Source: JBBQWR01 sp038210495 (GTDB lineage: Bacteria; Planctomycetota; Planctomycetia; Pirellulales; DATAWG01). Taken from it: a DNA stretch of 64,000 bases. A model generated the notes under the pieces. It did no database searches, was not told where the DNA came from, and saw only the letters and a program-made list of their open reading frames with translations. Position numbers and translations under genes: made by a program. Location: assembly GCA_038210495.1 (NCBI GenBank), contig JBBQWR010000029.1:1-64000 (forward strand). The letters are read 5' to 3'. This document shows, piece by piece, positions 17,193 through 27,242 of this stretch. Numbering within the stretch: the stretch's first letter is position 1; every line of letters starts with the position of its first letter.

Positions 17193-18508
17193 ACGATAAA
17201 AATGATCAAAACGAAGATTCGAATGTTACGTCGATGGCGACACGCCCGTTGAACGATCTCCGCTCGCGCCATGAACTTAGCCCAGACCGATCTGGCGGGC
17301 CAACCGTTGACTTGAAAACGATCCGCCTCGGCTTCGTCAGTGGGCGACTTTATTTTCCCGAAGGAGTGGCCTGGACGGATGCTCCGCTGGGAAGGCCGCT
17401 CGACGCATTGCGACCCAAGTTCGGTGCTCTGACCCTGGCGCTACCGCCTGTTCCAGAGAAGCTTCCATTGTTCGATCACTGCTTGACGATCACCCTCGAT
17501 GATATCCTTCCGCTGCCGAAGCTAGGAAGCATTGCCAAGGGATTCGGAAAATTCGCGGCGTGCCGACGAGTTATCCGCGAATTGGAGCGCCGCTGCGATG
17601 TCCTTATCGTGCAACTTCCATTCGAGGCGCCTTTGGCGCTCTTGGGCGCGCGTAAACCGCGGGTCTATCATGTTTGTGCGGATATTTGGGCATTCGCGCA
17701 GCGCTCGTCGCGGTTTGCCAGGTGGAAGCGAGCGCCGGCGCTGGTTGTGGGAAAATTGATTGACCGGATTCAAGCCGGGCTATTTCGGCGTTCGGACGTT
17801 CGGGTTGTGACTAACGGAAAGCAGCTGCGAGAGCATTATGGCCGTCCGCCTGGCCGCGCGGTCGTGTCATCCACGATTCGAGATCAGGACATCCTCAGCG
17901 TGAGACGGCAGCGCCCGGCCGATGCGCCTTTTCGCGTCCTCTACGTCGGCTACATTCGTCACGAGAAAGGGACCGATTTATTGATCGAGGCGCTCGATCG
18001 CGTGTGGGATGTCATTCCCCAGGCGGAACTTGAAGTCGTCGGGGCGCTCGATCGCGCCAGCCGCGCGATGGCCGGCGGGTTTGAAAAATCACTCGAATCG
18101 CTGGGACGCAAAGGGAGCGTTCGATTCGTGGGGCATCGCAATTTCGGTCCGGCGCTGTTTCAATGTTTTGCGGACGCGGACGTTCTGGTGGTTCCAAGCC
18201 GAACTGAGGGTACGCCGCGGGTCTTGGTCGAAGCTAGAGCTTTTGGCTGTCCCGTGATCGGAACGTCCGTCGGAGGAATTCCGACGTCGATTACCGACGG
18301 CGTCGACGGGATCCTCGTGCCTCCGGAAGATTCGGCTACTTTAGCGAAAGCCATCTTGCGGATTGCCCAGGATACAGGGTTGCGGCAGCGATTGATCGCA
18401 GGTGGAATCGAAAGGGCGCGCCGCTCGACCGTCGATGCGTTCGCAGATGCACTTGCCGAAGAGGTCGCGGCTTTGATGTTGACGGAATCCGTTAGGCAAC
18501 GAGCATGA
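17189..18508 (+). CDS. GT4-family glycosyltransferase
   Basis: A 439-residue protein from TTG 17189, which overlaps the preceding stop; ATG 17234 is a reasonable alternative because the first 15 residues are polar and unconserved. The C-terminal donor-binding half is clear: FRVLYVGYIRHEKGTDLLI, VRFVGHRNFG, and the EX7E region RTEGTPRVLVEARAFGCPVIG followed by ITDGVDGILVPPED. It is a retaining GT-B enzyme adding a sugar during repeat-unit assembly. A 163-base gap without a gene follows, so a new transcription unit may begin with the methyltransferase downstream. Confidence 0.85.
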   Translation: MNDKNDQNEDSNVTSMATRPLNDLRSRHELSPDRSGGPTVDLKTIRLGFVSGRLYFPEGVAWTDAPLGRPLDALRPKFGALTLALPPVPEKLPLFDHCLTITLDDILPLPKLGSIAKGFGKFAACRRVIRELERRCDVLIVQLPFEAPLALLGARKPRVYHVCADIWAFAQRSSRFARWKRAPALVVGKLIDRIQAGLFRRSDVRVVTNGKQLREHYGRPPGRAVVSSTIRDQDILSVRRQRPADAPFRVLYVGYIRHEKGTDLLIEALDRVWDVIPQAELEVVGALDRASRAMAGGFEKSLESLGRKGSVRFVGHRNFGPALFQCFADADVLVVPSRTEGTPRVLVEARAFGCPVIGTSVGGIPTSITDGVDGILVPPEDSATLAKAILRIAQDTGLRQRLIAGGIERARRSTVDAFADALAEEVAALMLTESVRQRA

Positions 18509-18671
18509 TCGCTGGTCGTGCGCAGGTCACAACGTATGTGATTTATTTGTCGGCAACGAGAAATCGATTGAAACGAGTATCGTTTTTTTGTGCAACGGTG
18601 ACGGTTGCTCGGTAGGCTCGCGGCTTACCGAATCAAAAAAAGTTCAAATGGAACCATGGTTGGTTTTATAA

Positions 18672-19634
18672 ATGTTAGTCGAAACAAATAACACGTCGCC
18701 AACCGCATCCTTGTATACGCAGCTTCCCTATCCGGCTGACGGGGTCGTGCGTACCACGAATGCCCGAATCCTTCGCGCCGGTATTGAAAAGCATGCTCCC
18801 CATTTGCTTGCTCGCCAGCGATTGCGAATCGTCGACGTCGGTTGCGGCACGGGAGAGAGTACGACCGGATTGCTGCGGATCTTTCCGAATGCCGAGATTG
18901 TCGGCGTGGATATCAACCCTCTGAGCCTGGAATTGGCCAGGGCTCTTGCCGCGAAGGTTGGGGCGCCCATTCGATTCATCCAATGCGACATCACGGACAA
19001 TTTACTAGACGCTCTCGAAAAGCATTCGCCCGGGGAATTTGACATCGTTTTTAGTATGGGTGTGCTGCACCACTTGGCCCAGCCGCAAGCCGGCTTTCTA
19101 GCGGTGCGACAGATCGTTCGTTCCGATGGCCAGTTGTTCTGCTTTCTATATTCGCGCGCCGGGAGGCGCGAAGACATGGCAATCAAGGAACTGTTGAGCC
19201 AAGTCTTGCCGTCTGGAACCTCCCTGCAATCGCGCGCCTCCGCGATCTCGCTCATGCATCTGGGAAATCGCCATTCGCTTTGGGCCGGTATTAAATCCTT
19301 GCGCAATCGATGGAAGTTCGGACCGCCGCTGTCGCTATCGGAGTTGATCCGCGTCGCTTTGAATCGCAAGCGGCTGAATCACGAATCCGATTCTTATTCC
19401 AATCCGTGCGAACACCTCTATTCCTGCGGAGAGATTCGCACTCTACTGGCGAAGACAGGATGGCGCTTCACCGCATTAGCGGAGAACGCGGGCTTGCCGA
19501 CCGCTCCCGAGCAGCACACGCGCAAGCCGGCGGAATTGCAGTTATTGCGCCAATTATCCGACGATTCGCTATACGATTATTTCGCGTTCCAATATCACGC
19601 GCAAGGTTTTAGCTTTTTTGCCACCCCTGAATAA
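18672..19634 (+). CDS. Class I SAM-dependent methyltransferase
   Basis: A 320-residue protein with a Rossmann methyltransferase core: motif I RIVDVGCGTGES near residue 54, acidic residue in EIVGVDINPLSLELA, motif II-like IRFIQCDI and IVFSMGVLHHLA. The C-terminal region of about 150 residues is less typical and may bind the acceptor. It most likely methylates a sugar of the surface glycan, given its place between glycosyltransferase and carbamoyltransferase genes. Nothing in the sequence fixes O- versus N-methylation. The 163 bases upstream include a small stem-loop (18610-18632) without a T-run. Confidence 0.8.
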   Translation: MLVETNNTSPTASLYTQLPYPADGVVRTTNARILRAGIEKHAPHLLARQRLRIVDVGCGTGESTTGLLRIFPNAEIVGVDINPLSLELARALAAKVGAPIRFIQCDITDNLLDALEKHSPGEFDIVFSMGVLHHLAQPQAGFLAVRQIVRSDGQLFCFLYSRAGRREDMAIKELLSQVLPSGTSLQSRASAISLMHLGNRHSLWAGIKSLRNRWKFGPPLSLSELIRVALNRKRLNHESDSYSNPCEHLYSCGEIRTLLAKTGWRFTALAENAGLPTAPEQHTRKPAELQLLRQLSDDSLYDYFAFQYHAQGFSFFATPE

Positions 19635-19813
19635 CATTGCGATGTTCGAGCGATCGTCGGGGCGGCGGCTATGGGAGTGGCCGCTGAATAGACGCCAGTT
19701 GTTCGCCGTGACGCTCCGTGACCGGGGCCCTCGCTCGGCTGCGACTTAGCAAAACCTCTTTTTCGCGATCGCTTTCAATTCGATCACCCGACCGCCTCGC
19801 TCTGGAGCCATTT

Positions 19814-21520
19814 TTGGGACAATTAATTTTAGGCATACATTCCGGCCACAATTCCAGCGCCTGCATCGGAGACGAATCGGGGTTGATTTATGCCGTTCAA
19901 GAAGAGCGGCTCACCGGCGAAAAGAATTATTGGGGCACGCCGCGAAACGCCATTCGAGCTTGCCTTCGTCAAGTCGGCGCCAGCCCCGGTGATTTGGCGT
20001 GCGTCGCACATGGCAGCGTGCAGGCTTTGTGCAGATATCATAGTCGAGATGACGTGCTGAGAGCTTACAAACGCCAAAAGTCGATCCTAGGAAAATTGCG
20101 ACAGAGAATCGCCGTTCCGCTGTTCATCGCGGTGAGGCCGAACTGGGGGCAGCAACGGCTTCACTCGGAATTGGCCGCAGAAGGCTTGCCCGTCGATCGC
20201 ATCAAACATTTCGACCATCACACGACCCATGCGGCGACCGCCTACTACGGCCTGCGGGCCAATCCGGCCGACGACTACCTCGTGCTCACCTGCGATGGCG
20301 ATGGAGATGGCCAGTGCGCTACGGTTCGCGTCATGGGGGGGGGGCAGCAGCGGGTCGTTGCAACTACCGGATGGGACAACTCGCTCGGCGCCTTGTATTC
20401 TTGGATCACGTTTGGCATGGGGTTCGTGCCGCTGGAGCACGAATACAAATTAATGGGAATGGCCCCCTATGCGTCTGATCAGGCCGCCAATGAAACGGCG
20501 AAGACATTTTCACGTTATCTCGGCTTGGATGCGACCGGACTCAAGTTCGAGCGCCATACGATGAAGAGAACCAATGACCTCGCCGAGAACTTATTTCACG
20601 ATCTGAAGGGCAAGCGATTCGATTATATCTGCGCCGGTCTACAGCGATTTACCGAAAACATGCTCGTCGATTGGACGGCAGCGGCCGTGAAGGCGACCGG
20701 CGTTCGCCGAGTCGTGGCCGCCGGCGGCGTGTTCATGAACGTCAAGGCGAACAAAAGAATCGGCGAATTGGCGGACGTCGAGTCGTTTGAGGCTTTTCCA
20801 TCCTGTAGCGATGAAACGCTGTCGATCGGGGCATACTACTTGGAAGCGGCCGAGCGCTTCGGCGACGCGGCGCTCAAACCGCTCCAGCATTTTTATCTCG
20901 GGGATGACCTGGATCCGGCTGAGACGGAACAAGCCGTGCAAGCGGCCGGATTTCCGTTCGACAAACCGCGTGACATGCCAACGGCAGTCGCGTCGTTGTT
21001 GGCCAAGGGAGTTCCCGTGGCTCGCTGCGCCGGTCCAATGGAGTTCGGCGCCCGCGCGCTTGGCAACCGCTCGATTCTGGCCGATCCTCGCAACCAGGAT
21101 GTCGTGCGAATCATCAATCAAATGGTGAAGAAGCGGGATTTTTGGATGCCGTTCGCCCCGATGATCATGGAGTCGCGGCAAGACGAATATCTGAAGAATC
21201 CCAAGAAGCTGCCTAGCCCCTACATGATGATGACCTTCGACACGCGCGACAATTTTCGCGAAATGATCGCCGCCGTGCACAACGCCGACCTCACCTGCCG
21301 AGCCCAGATTTTGACGCCCACGCAGAACCCACAGATGCACGATATCCTGACGGCGTTCGCCAAAGAAACGGGCCGCGGCGTGATCCTAAACACATCGTTC
21401 AACCTGCACGGCTTCCCGATCGTGCGCAACGCTCAAGAGGCCTTGCACGTTTTTGCCAATTCGGGGCTTGAGCATATTCAGGTCGGGCAGTTCTTGGTGA
21501 GAAAATCGTCGAATAGTTAA
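19814..21520 (+). CDS. NodU/CmcH-family carbamoyltransferase
   Basis: A 568-residue protein. I choose TTG 19814 because a GGAG ribosome-binding site lies six bases upstream and the product then begins MGQLILGIHSGHNSSA, as in the family; the frame is open further back to 19718. The N-terminal Kae1/TsaD-like domain has DHHTTHAATAYY near residue 134, matching the metal-binding HxxxH. The C-terminal domain has MEFGARALGNRSILADPRN, the carbamoyl-phosphate site. The enzyme transfers a carbamoyl group from carbamoyl phosphate, through a carbamoyl-adenylate, to a sugar hydroxyl. Here it probably decorates the polysaccharide. An AsnB-type gene follows. Confidence 0.85.
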   Translation: MGQLILGIHSGHNSSACIGDESGLIYAVQEERLTGEKNYWGTPRNAIRACLRQVGASPGDLACVAHGSVQALCRYHSRDDVLRAYKRQKSILGKLRQRIAVPLFIAVRPNWGQQRLHSELAAEGLPVDRIKHFDHHTTHAATAYYGLRANPADDYLVLTCDGDGDGQCATVRVMGGGQQRVVATTGWDNSLGALYSWITFGMGFVPLEHEYKLMGMAPYASDQAANETAKTFSRYLGLDATGLKFERHTMKRTNDLAENLFHDLKGKRFDYICAGLQRFTENMLVDWTAAAVKATGVRRVVAAGGVFMNVKANKRIGELADVESFEAFPSCSDETLSIGAYYLEAAERFGDAALKPLQHFYLGDDLDPAETEQAVQAAGFPFDKPRDMPTAVASLLAKGVPVARCAGPMEFGARALGNRSILADPRNQDVVRIINQMVKKRDFWMPFAPMIMESRQDEYLKNPKKLPSPYMMMTFDTRDNFREMIAAVHNADLTCRAQILTPTQNPQMHDILTAFAKETGRGVILNTSFNLHGFPIVRNAQEALHVFANSGLEHIQVGQFLVRKSSNS

Positions 21521-21568
21521 ACTCGCGTTCGGAGCGCGTTGCCAGCGACAATCGCAACGCTTCGTGGC

Positions 21569-23476
21569 ATGTGCGGGATCGCCGCTTTAATTTGTGCAAC
21601 CAGTCCATCGATCGATCCCGGCGTGATCGAGCGAATGACGAAGACGGTACGTCATCGCGGACCGGACGGGCACGGCGTGGCGCTACTGCATCTCGACCCA
21701 ACAGGGGTGCGAGAAGTCTCGCCCAGCTCCGGTCAATCCTGGCAAGTCGCGCTCGGGCACCGGCGACTGTCGATCATCGATCTCTCTGATGCGGGACGCC
21801 AGCCGATGTCGTATCGCGATCGGCTCTGGATCGTCTTCAATGGCGAAATCTACAACTACGTTGAATTGCGGCAAGGACTCGAACGGGCCGGCCACACATT
21901 TCGTTCGCACACAGATACCGAAGTCATTCTGGCCGCCTATGACGAGTGGGGAAACGATTGCTTCCAGCGTTTGCGCGGCATGTGGGGCATCGTCCTGATC
22001 GACGCTCGACGCCGCGTGGCCGTCTTGTCGCGCGATCGATTGGGAATCAAGCCGGTCTATTTAGCGTCGGTCGGCGGCGTGCTCGCGGTCGCGTCTGAAA
22101 TCAAGCAGCTCGCGCATTTACCTGGGTTCCAAATCAGCCCAAACGACGCGGTGGTTCACGACTACTTGCGAACCGGCTACGAGCAGGAAGGGCAAACCTT
22201 TTTCGCCGGCGTGACCCCCTTATCGCCAGGGGTCTACCAAGAGATCGATTTGACGACGGGCAAGCGTGGACCGGAGGAAGCCTATTGGTTTCCGGAACGA
22301 ATTAAGCAGACGATCCACGATCCGGCGGAGGCGGGCCGAGAGTTTCGTCGGGTGTTCGAAGAGTCGGTGCGAATTCATCTGCGGAGCGACGTGCCCGTCG
22401 GATGCGCATTGAGTGGCGGCTTGGACAGCAGCGCCGTAGCCGGCTGCATTCGCGATTTGGCCAAGGACTCATCGCGATTCCACACCTTCAGCGTGGTCTT
22501 CCCCGGCTCGGCGACCGACGAAACGCCGTATGTCGAGCAGGTGGTCGCCGCGGTTCATTCGACGTCGCATTTCGTCACGCCGACCGCCGAGCAATTTGTC
22601 GCCGATTTGGATCGTTGGCTGTGGATCCACGATGAGCCGGTCGGTTCGATGTCGCAGTACGCCGGGTACGCTCTAGCTCGGTTGACGCGCGAGGCTGGAG
22701 TGCCGGTTACGCTCAATGGCCAGGGCGGAGATGAAATTCTCGGCGGGTATTGGCAATCTTACTTCTTATATTTGCGGGGTTTATTTCGATCCGGCCGGCT
22801 GTTTGGCGCGGCTTACCATCTGGCCGGCGCGCTAGTGCCTGGCGGCAATCCCGAGTTGCCGCGGCAAGCCCCCGCGATGTGGCGCCGCTACACGGCCCGC
22901 AAGCGCGCTTCGGCCACCACTCCATCATCTGGATATGCCAGTCAGAATAATGAACTACGACACGAAACGGCCAACGGAAAAATCGCTCGCGTGATGGGTA
23001 TGAGCGAAACGGAGCGGCGACTTTACGAAATTCGCTCGTTGTACCTGCCGCGTCTTTTAAAATGGGATGATCGCAATTTCATGGCATTTGCCGTCGAAGG
23101 GCGATATCCCTTCCTCGATCATACCGTGATCGAAACGGCTCTCTCTTTCTCATCGCACGTGCTTTATTGCCGAGGATGGACAAAAGAGCCCTTAAGGCGG
23201 GGAATGGTCGGGCTGTTGCCGACGGCAATTCTGCGACGCCGATCCAAATGGGGCTTCGAAACCCCGCAACTCCGTTGGATTCGCGGACAATTGAGACCGA
23301 TACTTGCGGAATGGCTTGCGGGCGACAGCCCTTTGTGGGGTTTTGGCAGTCGCCCAATGGCCAGACAGTTGGCCGCGCAGGTCTGGGAGTCGGCGACCGA
23401 TCATGAAGAGCCGGCGCAACAATTGTTCTGGATGTTTCTCACCGATCGCTGGCTGCGTCTGTTGCCGTCCGCTTAG
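21569..23476 (+). CDS. asnB: Asparagine synthase-type amidotransferase (second copy)
   Basis: A 635-residue protein from ATG 21569, chosen so that Cys2 (MCGIAALI) is the glutaminase nucleophile; the open frame begins ten codons earlier. HRGPDGHG, FNGEIYNYVELR and HTDTEVILAAYDEWG mark the glutaminase domain. SGGLDSS near residue 281 is the ATP PP-loop, and LNGQGGDEILGGY is conserved in the synthetase half. The gene pairs with the carbamoyltransferase upstream and overlaps the next gene's GTG by one base. In this context amidation of a hexuronic acid (compare WbpS-type proteins in O-antigen loci) is more likely than asparagine supply, but this is inference. Confidence 0.85.
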   Translation: MCGIAALICATSPSIDPGVIERMTKTVRHRGPDGHGVALLHLDPTGVREVSPSSGQSWQVALGHRRLSIIDLSDAGRQPMSYRDRLWIVFNGEIYNYVELRQGLERAGHTFRSHTDTEVILAAYDEWGNDCFQRLRGMWGIVLIDARRRVAVLSRDRLGIKPVYLASVGGVLAVASEIKQLAHLPGFQISPNDAVVHDYLRTGYEQEGQTFFAGVTPLSPGVYQEIDLTTGKRGPEEAYWFPERIKQTIHDPAEAGREFRRVFEESVRIHLRSDVPVGCALSGGLDSSAVAGCIRDLAKDSSRFHTFSVVFPGSATDETPYVEQVVAAVHSTSHFVTPTAEQFVADLDRWLWIHDEPVGSMSQYAGYALARLTREAGVPVTLNGQGGDEILGGYWQSYFLYLRGLFRSGRLFGAAYHLAGALVPGGNPELPRQAPAMWRRYTARKRASATTPSSGYASQNNELRHETANGKIARVMGMSETERRLYEIRSLYLPRLLKWDDRNFMAFAVEGRYPFLDHTVIETALSFSSHVLYCRGWTKEPLRRGMVGLLPTAILRRRSKWGFETPQLRWIRGQLRPILAEWLAGDSPLWGFGSRPMARQLAAQVWESATDHEEPAQQLFWMFLTDRWLRLLPSA

Positions 23477-24786
23477 TGACCGTGAACGTGAAAGTTTCTG
23501 CTGACTTGCTCTCGCTCGAACATTCCCCTCTCGGAAAGAATGCGGGAATGGCCCCGCCCCGCCGGCTCTGTTTACTGACCCAATACTTCCCGCCCGAAAT
23601 GGGTGCCCCGCAAGCCCGGCTTTCCGAGTTGGGCGAGCGGCTGATCGATTTGGGCTGGGAGGTGGAGGCGCTCACAGCCCTTCCGAACTATCCGACCGGC
23701 CAAGTGTTCGACGGATATGATCGCCGCCAGCCGGTCGTCGAGCAGATTGGTCGCATCCGCACGGTGCGGGTTCCGCTCTACACCGCTAAGACCGGTTTCA
23801 CCAAGCGGCTTCGCTCGTACTTTTCGTTTGTCGCGTCGGCCAGTCGAATTGGCCCCAGACTTTGCGCCAAGCCCGATTTGCTCTTCGTCGAGTCGCCGCC
23901 GCTGTTCATCGGCTATGCGGCCCGCTATCTCTCGCGGCGGTGGAAATGCCCGTTCGTGTTCAATGTCAGCGACCTCTGGCCCGAGTCGGCGATCCGGATG
24001 GGAATCGTGAAGCCGGGAGTCGCCACGCGGATGGCCGAGCGGCTGGAGCGCAAGTTGTATCGCCAAGCGGCCGGTGTCACGGGACAATCGGCCGAGATTA
24101 TCGCGGCTGTCCAGAAGTGCGTGCCTGACGTTCGCGCCCAAGTTATCACCAATGGCGTTGAGCCAGCCCGCTTCGGCCGCGACCGGCCCGACGACGCGGC
24201 CCGCGCTCTGCTCGGGAGTGAGCACGGCCCGATCTTTATTTTCGCAGGCCTACTTGGCTTGGCGCAAGGACTGGATCAGATTCTCGATCTGGCTGTTTCG
24301 CTGCCGCCTGAGAGGCCCGGTCGATTTGTGTTGGTCGGCGAAGGACCGGCCCGCGAGCCGCTCGCCGAGCGGATCGATCGCGAAAAGATCCATCGTGTTA
24401 AAATTATCCCACCGCAACCGCGGGATCGCATTCCTGCGCTATTGGCCTGCGCCGACGTGGCGCTGATTTCTTTGGGTATGTCGATCCCGGGCGCCGTTCC
24501 CAGCAAGATCTATGAAGCCATGGCGTCGTCGCTGCCGATCCTGCTTATCGCGGACGGCGAGCCGGCCCGGCGAGTCCAAGACGCAGCCTGCGGGCTAGCC
24601 GCGGCGCCGGGAGATACGGCCGCGATCCGCGGAGCCTTCGACCGACTGTCGACAGACGCAGCGCTTCGAAAGCAGCTTGGGGCCGCCGGTCGCATTGCCG
24701 CCGAAACGACTTACAATCGCATGCAAATCGCCGCTCGCCTGGATGAGTTCCTGCGCAGCCTGCTGCCATCCCGAGTTCGATCGTGA
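23476..24786 (+). CDS. WcaI-like GT4 glycosyltransferase
   Basis: A 436-residue protein starting at GTG 23476; the recognisable domain begins about residue 25 with RRLCLLTQYFPPEMGAPQAR. LTALPNYPTGQVFDGY and FVFNVSDLWPESAIRMG are typical of the WcaI/WbuB group (fucosyl- or N-acetylfucosaminyl-type transferases). The donor domain includes FAGLLGLAQGLDQILDLA and IPGAVPSKIYEAMASSLPIL, the latter holding the conserved Glu. It acts on the cytoplasmic side during repeat-unit assembly. Its neighbour downstream, a UDP-GlcNAc 2-epimerase, may supply one of the sugars used. Confidence 0.8.
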   Translation: MTVNVKVSADLLSLEHSPLGKNAGMAPPRRLCLLTQYFPPEMGAPQARLSELGERLIDLGWEVEALTALPNYPTGQVFDGYDRRQPVVEQIGRIRTVRVPLYTAKTGFTKRLRSYFSFVASASRIGPRLCAKPDLLFVESPPLFIGYAARYLSRRWKCPFVFNVSDLWPESAIRMGIVKPGVATRMAERLERKLYRQAAGVTGQSAEIIAAVQKCVPDVRAQVITNGVEPARFGRDRPDDAARALLGSEHGPIFIFAGLLGLAQGLDQILDLAVSLPPERPGRFVLVGEGPAREPLAERIDREKIHRVKIIPPQPRDRIPALLACADVALISLGMSIPGAVPSKIYEAMASSLPILLIADGEPARRVQDAACGLAAAPGDTAAIRGAFDRLSTDAALRKQLGAAGRIAAETTYNRMQIAARLDEFLRSLLPSRVRS

Positions 24787-24804
24787 ATCAGCCGCTGAGG
24801 ACGA

Positions 24805-25953
24805 ATGTCTAATTTTACCGTTCGCTCGATTGCCTGCGTCGTCGGCGCCCGGCCGAATTTCGTCAAGATGGGTCCGATCCTGGCCGGTCTGCGGCAGGCC
24901 GATCCGGATCTGCGCCCCATCCTGATTCACACGGGCCAGCATTACGACGAGGCGATGAGCGATCTGTTCTTTCGGCAACTTGGCCTGCCGACCCCCGATG
25001 TGCATCTGGAAGTCGGATCGGGCAGCCAGGGAGAACAAACGGCCAAGGTGCTCTCGCGCTACGAGGCCTGGCTCATGCAAACGGCGCCTCGGCTGCTGGC
25101 GACGCTCGTCGTCGGCGACGTGAATTCGACGATGGCCTGCACGCTGGCCTCCGTCAAATTGGGCGTGCCAGTGATTCACGTCGAGGCCGGGCTGCGTAGT
25201 TTCGATCGCGGAATGCCCGAGGAAATCAATCGCGTGGTGACCGATTCGATTTCGGAACTTTTGCTCGTCAGCGAGCCCAGCGGCGTTGCGAATCTCAAAG
25301 CCGAGGGCCGGCCGGACTCCGCGATTCGACTTGTCGGCAACGTGATGATCGATGTACTGCTGGCCCAATTGCCCTCAGCCCGCGAGCTAAAGCAACCTCA
25401 AAAGATGAACCTCGCGCCCGGTCGATATTGCGTGTGGACGATGCACCGCCCGTCGAACGTCGACAATCCCGATTCGCTGGCCTCTTTAATCCAATCGCTT
25501 ATTCGCATCGCCAAAAACATTCCCGTCGTGTTTCCAATTCATCCGCGAACCCGGGCGAGAATCGAAGCTGCTGGACTGTTGCCATCGCTCGAAAAATCGG
25601 CAGAAGTCCAGCTTACTACGCCGCTGGGCTACCTGGAATTTCTCGGATTGACGTCGCAGGCCCGGCTAATCGTTACCGATTCCGGTGGCTTGCAAGAAGA
25701 GTCGGCTGCTCTGGAAATTCCCTGCCTCACTTTGCGCGAGAATACCGAGCGACCTGTCACGGTCAGCGAAGGCACTAGCACGCTCGTTGGCGCCGACGTT
25801 AAATTGCTGGAGCGATTGGTCGACGATATTTTGCATGGCCGCTATAAGCGAGGCCGAGCGCCGCATCTCTGGGATGGCAACGCCGGGACGCGGATCGGTC
25901 AAGAAGTTCTTAAGTTTCTCGACGAGGTCAAAGGAATGGCTGCGAACGCATGA
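24805..25953 (+). CDS. wecB: UDP-N-acetylglucosamine 2-epimerase (non-hydrolysing)
   Basis: A 382-residue protein with the full family pattern: VVGARPNFVKMGPIL at the N-terminus, ILIHTGQHYDEAMSD, VIHVEAGLRSFDRGMPEE, and the UDP-binding VTDSGGLQEESAALE followed by TLRENTERPVT. It interconverts UDP-GlcNAc and UDP-ManNAc (WecB), or the related di-N-acetylated uronic sugar (WbpI). The stop overlaps the DegT aminotransferase ATG. With the aminotransferase and UDP-HexNAc dehydrogenase downstream it fits a ManNAcA or Man(2NAc3NAc)A-type route, although no WbpB-like oxidoreductase or WbpD-like acetyltransferase is adjacent. Confidence 0.88.
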   Translation: MSNFTVRSIACVVGARPNFVKMGPILAGLRQADPDLRPILIHTGQHYDEAMSDLFFRQLGLPTPDVHLEVGSGSQGEQTAKVLSRYEAWLMQTAPRLLATLVVGDVNSTMACTLASVKLGVPVIHVEAGLRSFDRGMPEEINRVVTDSISELLLVSEPSGVANLKAEGRPDSAIRLVGNVMIDVLLAQLPSARELKQPQKMNLAPGRYCVWTMHRPSNVDNPDSLASLIQSLIRIAKNIPVVFPIHPRTRARIEAAGLLPSLEKSAEVQLTTPLGYLEFLGLTSQARLIVTDSGGLQEESAALEIPCLTLRENTERPVTVSEGTSTLVGADVKLLERLVDDILHGRYKRGRAPHLWDGNAGTRIGQEVLKFLDEVKGMAANA

Positions 25954-27170
25954 ACGTCCCTTTCTTTCGGCCGTCGATTACCGAGGCGGAAATCGCCGAG
26001 GTGGTGAGTTGCCTGCGCTCGGGCTGGTTGACCACTGGGCCGACAACGAAGCGATTTGAGGCGGAGTTCGCAGCGGAGGTCGGGGCGCCCTTTGCGGTTG
26101 CCGTCAATTCGTGCACGGCCGGATTGCATTTGGCGATGGAGGCCCTGGGGCTTCGCGAAGGTCAGGCGGTGCTCGTGCCGACGATGACCTTCGCCGCCAC
26201 CGCCGAAATCGTGCGATATCAAGGCGCCGTGCCGATCTTGGTCGATTGCGATCCGATCACCTTCAACATGGACTTGGCCGACGCCGAGCGCAAGATTGCC
26301 GACCTTCGGGCCGGCCGGCTGCCATTGGCAATCGATCGCAACCTTAACTTGGTCGGCATGATCCCCGTTCACGTCGGCGGGCTGATGATGGACGTCGATC
26401 GGCTGCAAGCATTTGCCCAGTCGCACGGTTTGTGGCTCGTTGAGGACGCGGCTCATGCGTTTCCCGCAGCCTGGCGTGCGTCAGCCGACCAACCCTGGCA
26501 GCGGTGCGGCGAAAATACTGCCGCAATTACCTGCTATTCGTTCTACGCCAATAAAACGATCACGACCGGCGAAGGAGGCATGGCAGTCACCGCTGACGCC
26601 GCGCTCGCCGATCGCATGCGGCTCATGTCGCTGCACGGCTTGTCGCACGACGCTTGGAAGCGCTACCAGGGCGGCACGAGTTGGGATTATCAGATCGTCG
26701 CCCCCGGCTATAAATACAACCTGACGGACATCGCCTCGGCCATTGGCGTTAGGCAGCTCGAGCGAGCGGACGATATGCGACTGGAACGTGAGTCGCTCGC
26801 TCGGCGATATCGCGACGATCTAAGCTCGGTCGCGGAATTAGAATTGCCGCCGATTCCCGAAAACCGGATACATTCTTGGCATTTATTTCCGATCCGCCTC
26901 AAGCTCGATCGGTTGTCGATCGATCGCAATCGGTTCATCGCTTCGCTGCGAGAGCGGGGCGTCGGTTGCTCGGTTCATTGGCGGCCGCTGCATTTGCATC
27001 CCTACTACGCGGAGCATTTTGGCTGGCGCGGCGAGCAGTTTCCGGTCGCCACACCGCTCTGGGAGCGCCTCGTGACCTTGCCCCTATTTCCAGGCATGCG
27101 TGACGAAGAGTATCGCCATGTCGTCGACGTCGTGAGCCAGTTATGCGACAAACATGGACAACGTAGTTAA
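25950..27170 (+). CDS. DegT/DnrJ/EryC1/StrS-family sugar aminotransferase
   Basis: A 406-residue PLP enzyme of the nucleotide-sugar aminotransferase family. The start NVPFFRPSITEAEIAEV, CTAGLHLAMEAL, PVHVGGLMMDVDRLQAFA and LVEDAAHAF (PLP-ring Asp) are conserved. The Schiff-base lysine is in SFYANKTITTGEGGM near residue 200, and YKYNLTDIASAIG is the characteristic late motif. It puts an amino group on a keto-sugar nucleotide using glutamate or glutamine. ATGA overlap couples it to the epimerase gene. The keto-forming enzyme is not obvious in the window, so the exact substrate is open. Confidence 0.88.
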   Translation: MNVPFFRPSITEAEIAEVVSCLRSGWLTTGPTTKRFEAEFAAEVGAPFAVAVNSCTAGLHLAMEALGLREGQAVLVPTMTFAATAEIVRYQGAVPILVDCDPITFNMDLADAERKIADLRAGRLPLAIDRNLNLVGMIPVHVGGLMMDVDRLQAFAQSHGLWLVEDAAHAFPAAWRASADQPWQRCGENTAAITCYSFYANKTITTGEGGMAVTADAALADRMRLMSLHGLSHDAWKRYQGGTSWDYQIVAPGYKYNLTDIASAIGVRQLERADDMRLERESLARRYRDDLSSVAELELPPIPENRIHSWHLFPIRLKLDRLSIDRNRFIASLRERGVGCSVHWRPLHLHPYYAEHFGWRGEQFPVATPLWERLVTLPLFPGMRDEEYRHVVDVVSQLCDKHGQRS

Positions 27171-27242
27171 GCGGTTTTCCAAGTCGATTGCCGTCGGCCG
27201 ACCACCGATTCATCCGAAACAGGCCGCGCTATCGGGCATTTG

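Noticed and set aside
18610..18632. Stem-loop TCGGTA/TACCGA upstream of the methyltransferase gene as a terminator
   Set aside because: No T-run follows in either direction, and the stem has only six certain pairs.
5142..23476. Nonribosomal peptide or lasso-peptide type cluster because of two AsnB-type genes
   Set aside because: No precursor peptide, adenylation-condensation modules or lasso protease are present; the surroundings are glycosyltransferases and sugar-nucleotide enzymes.
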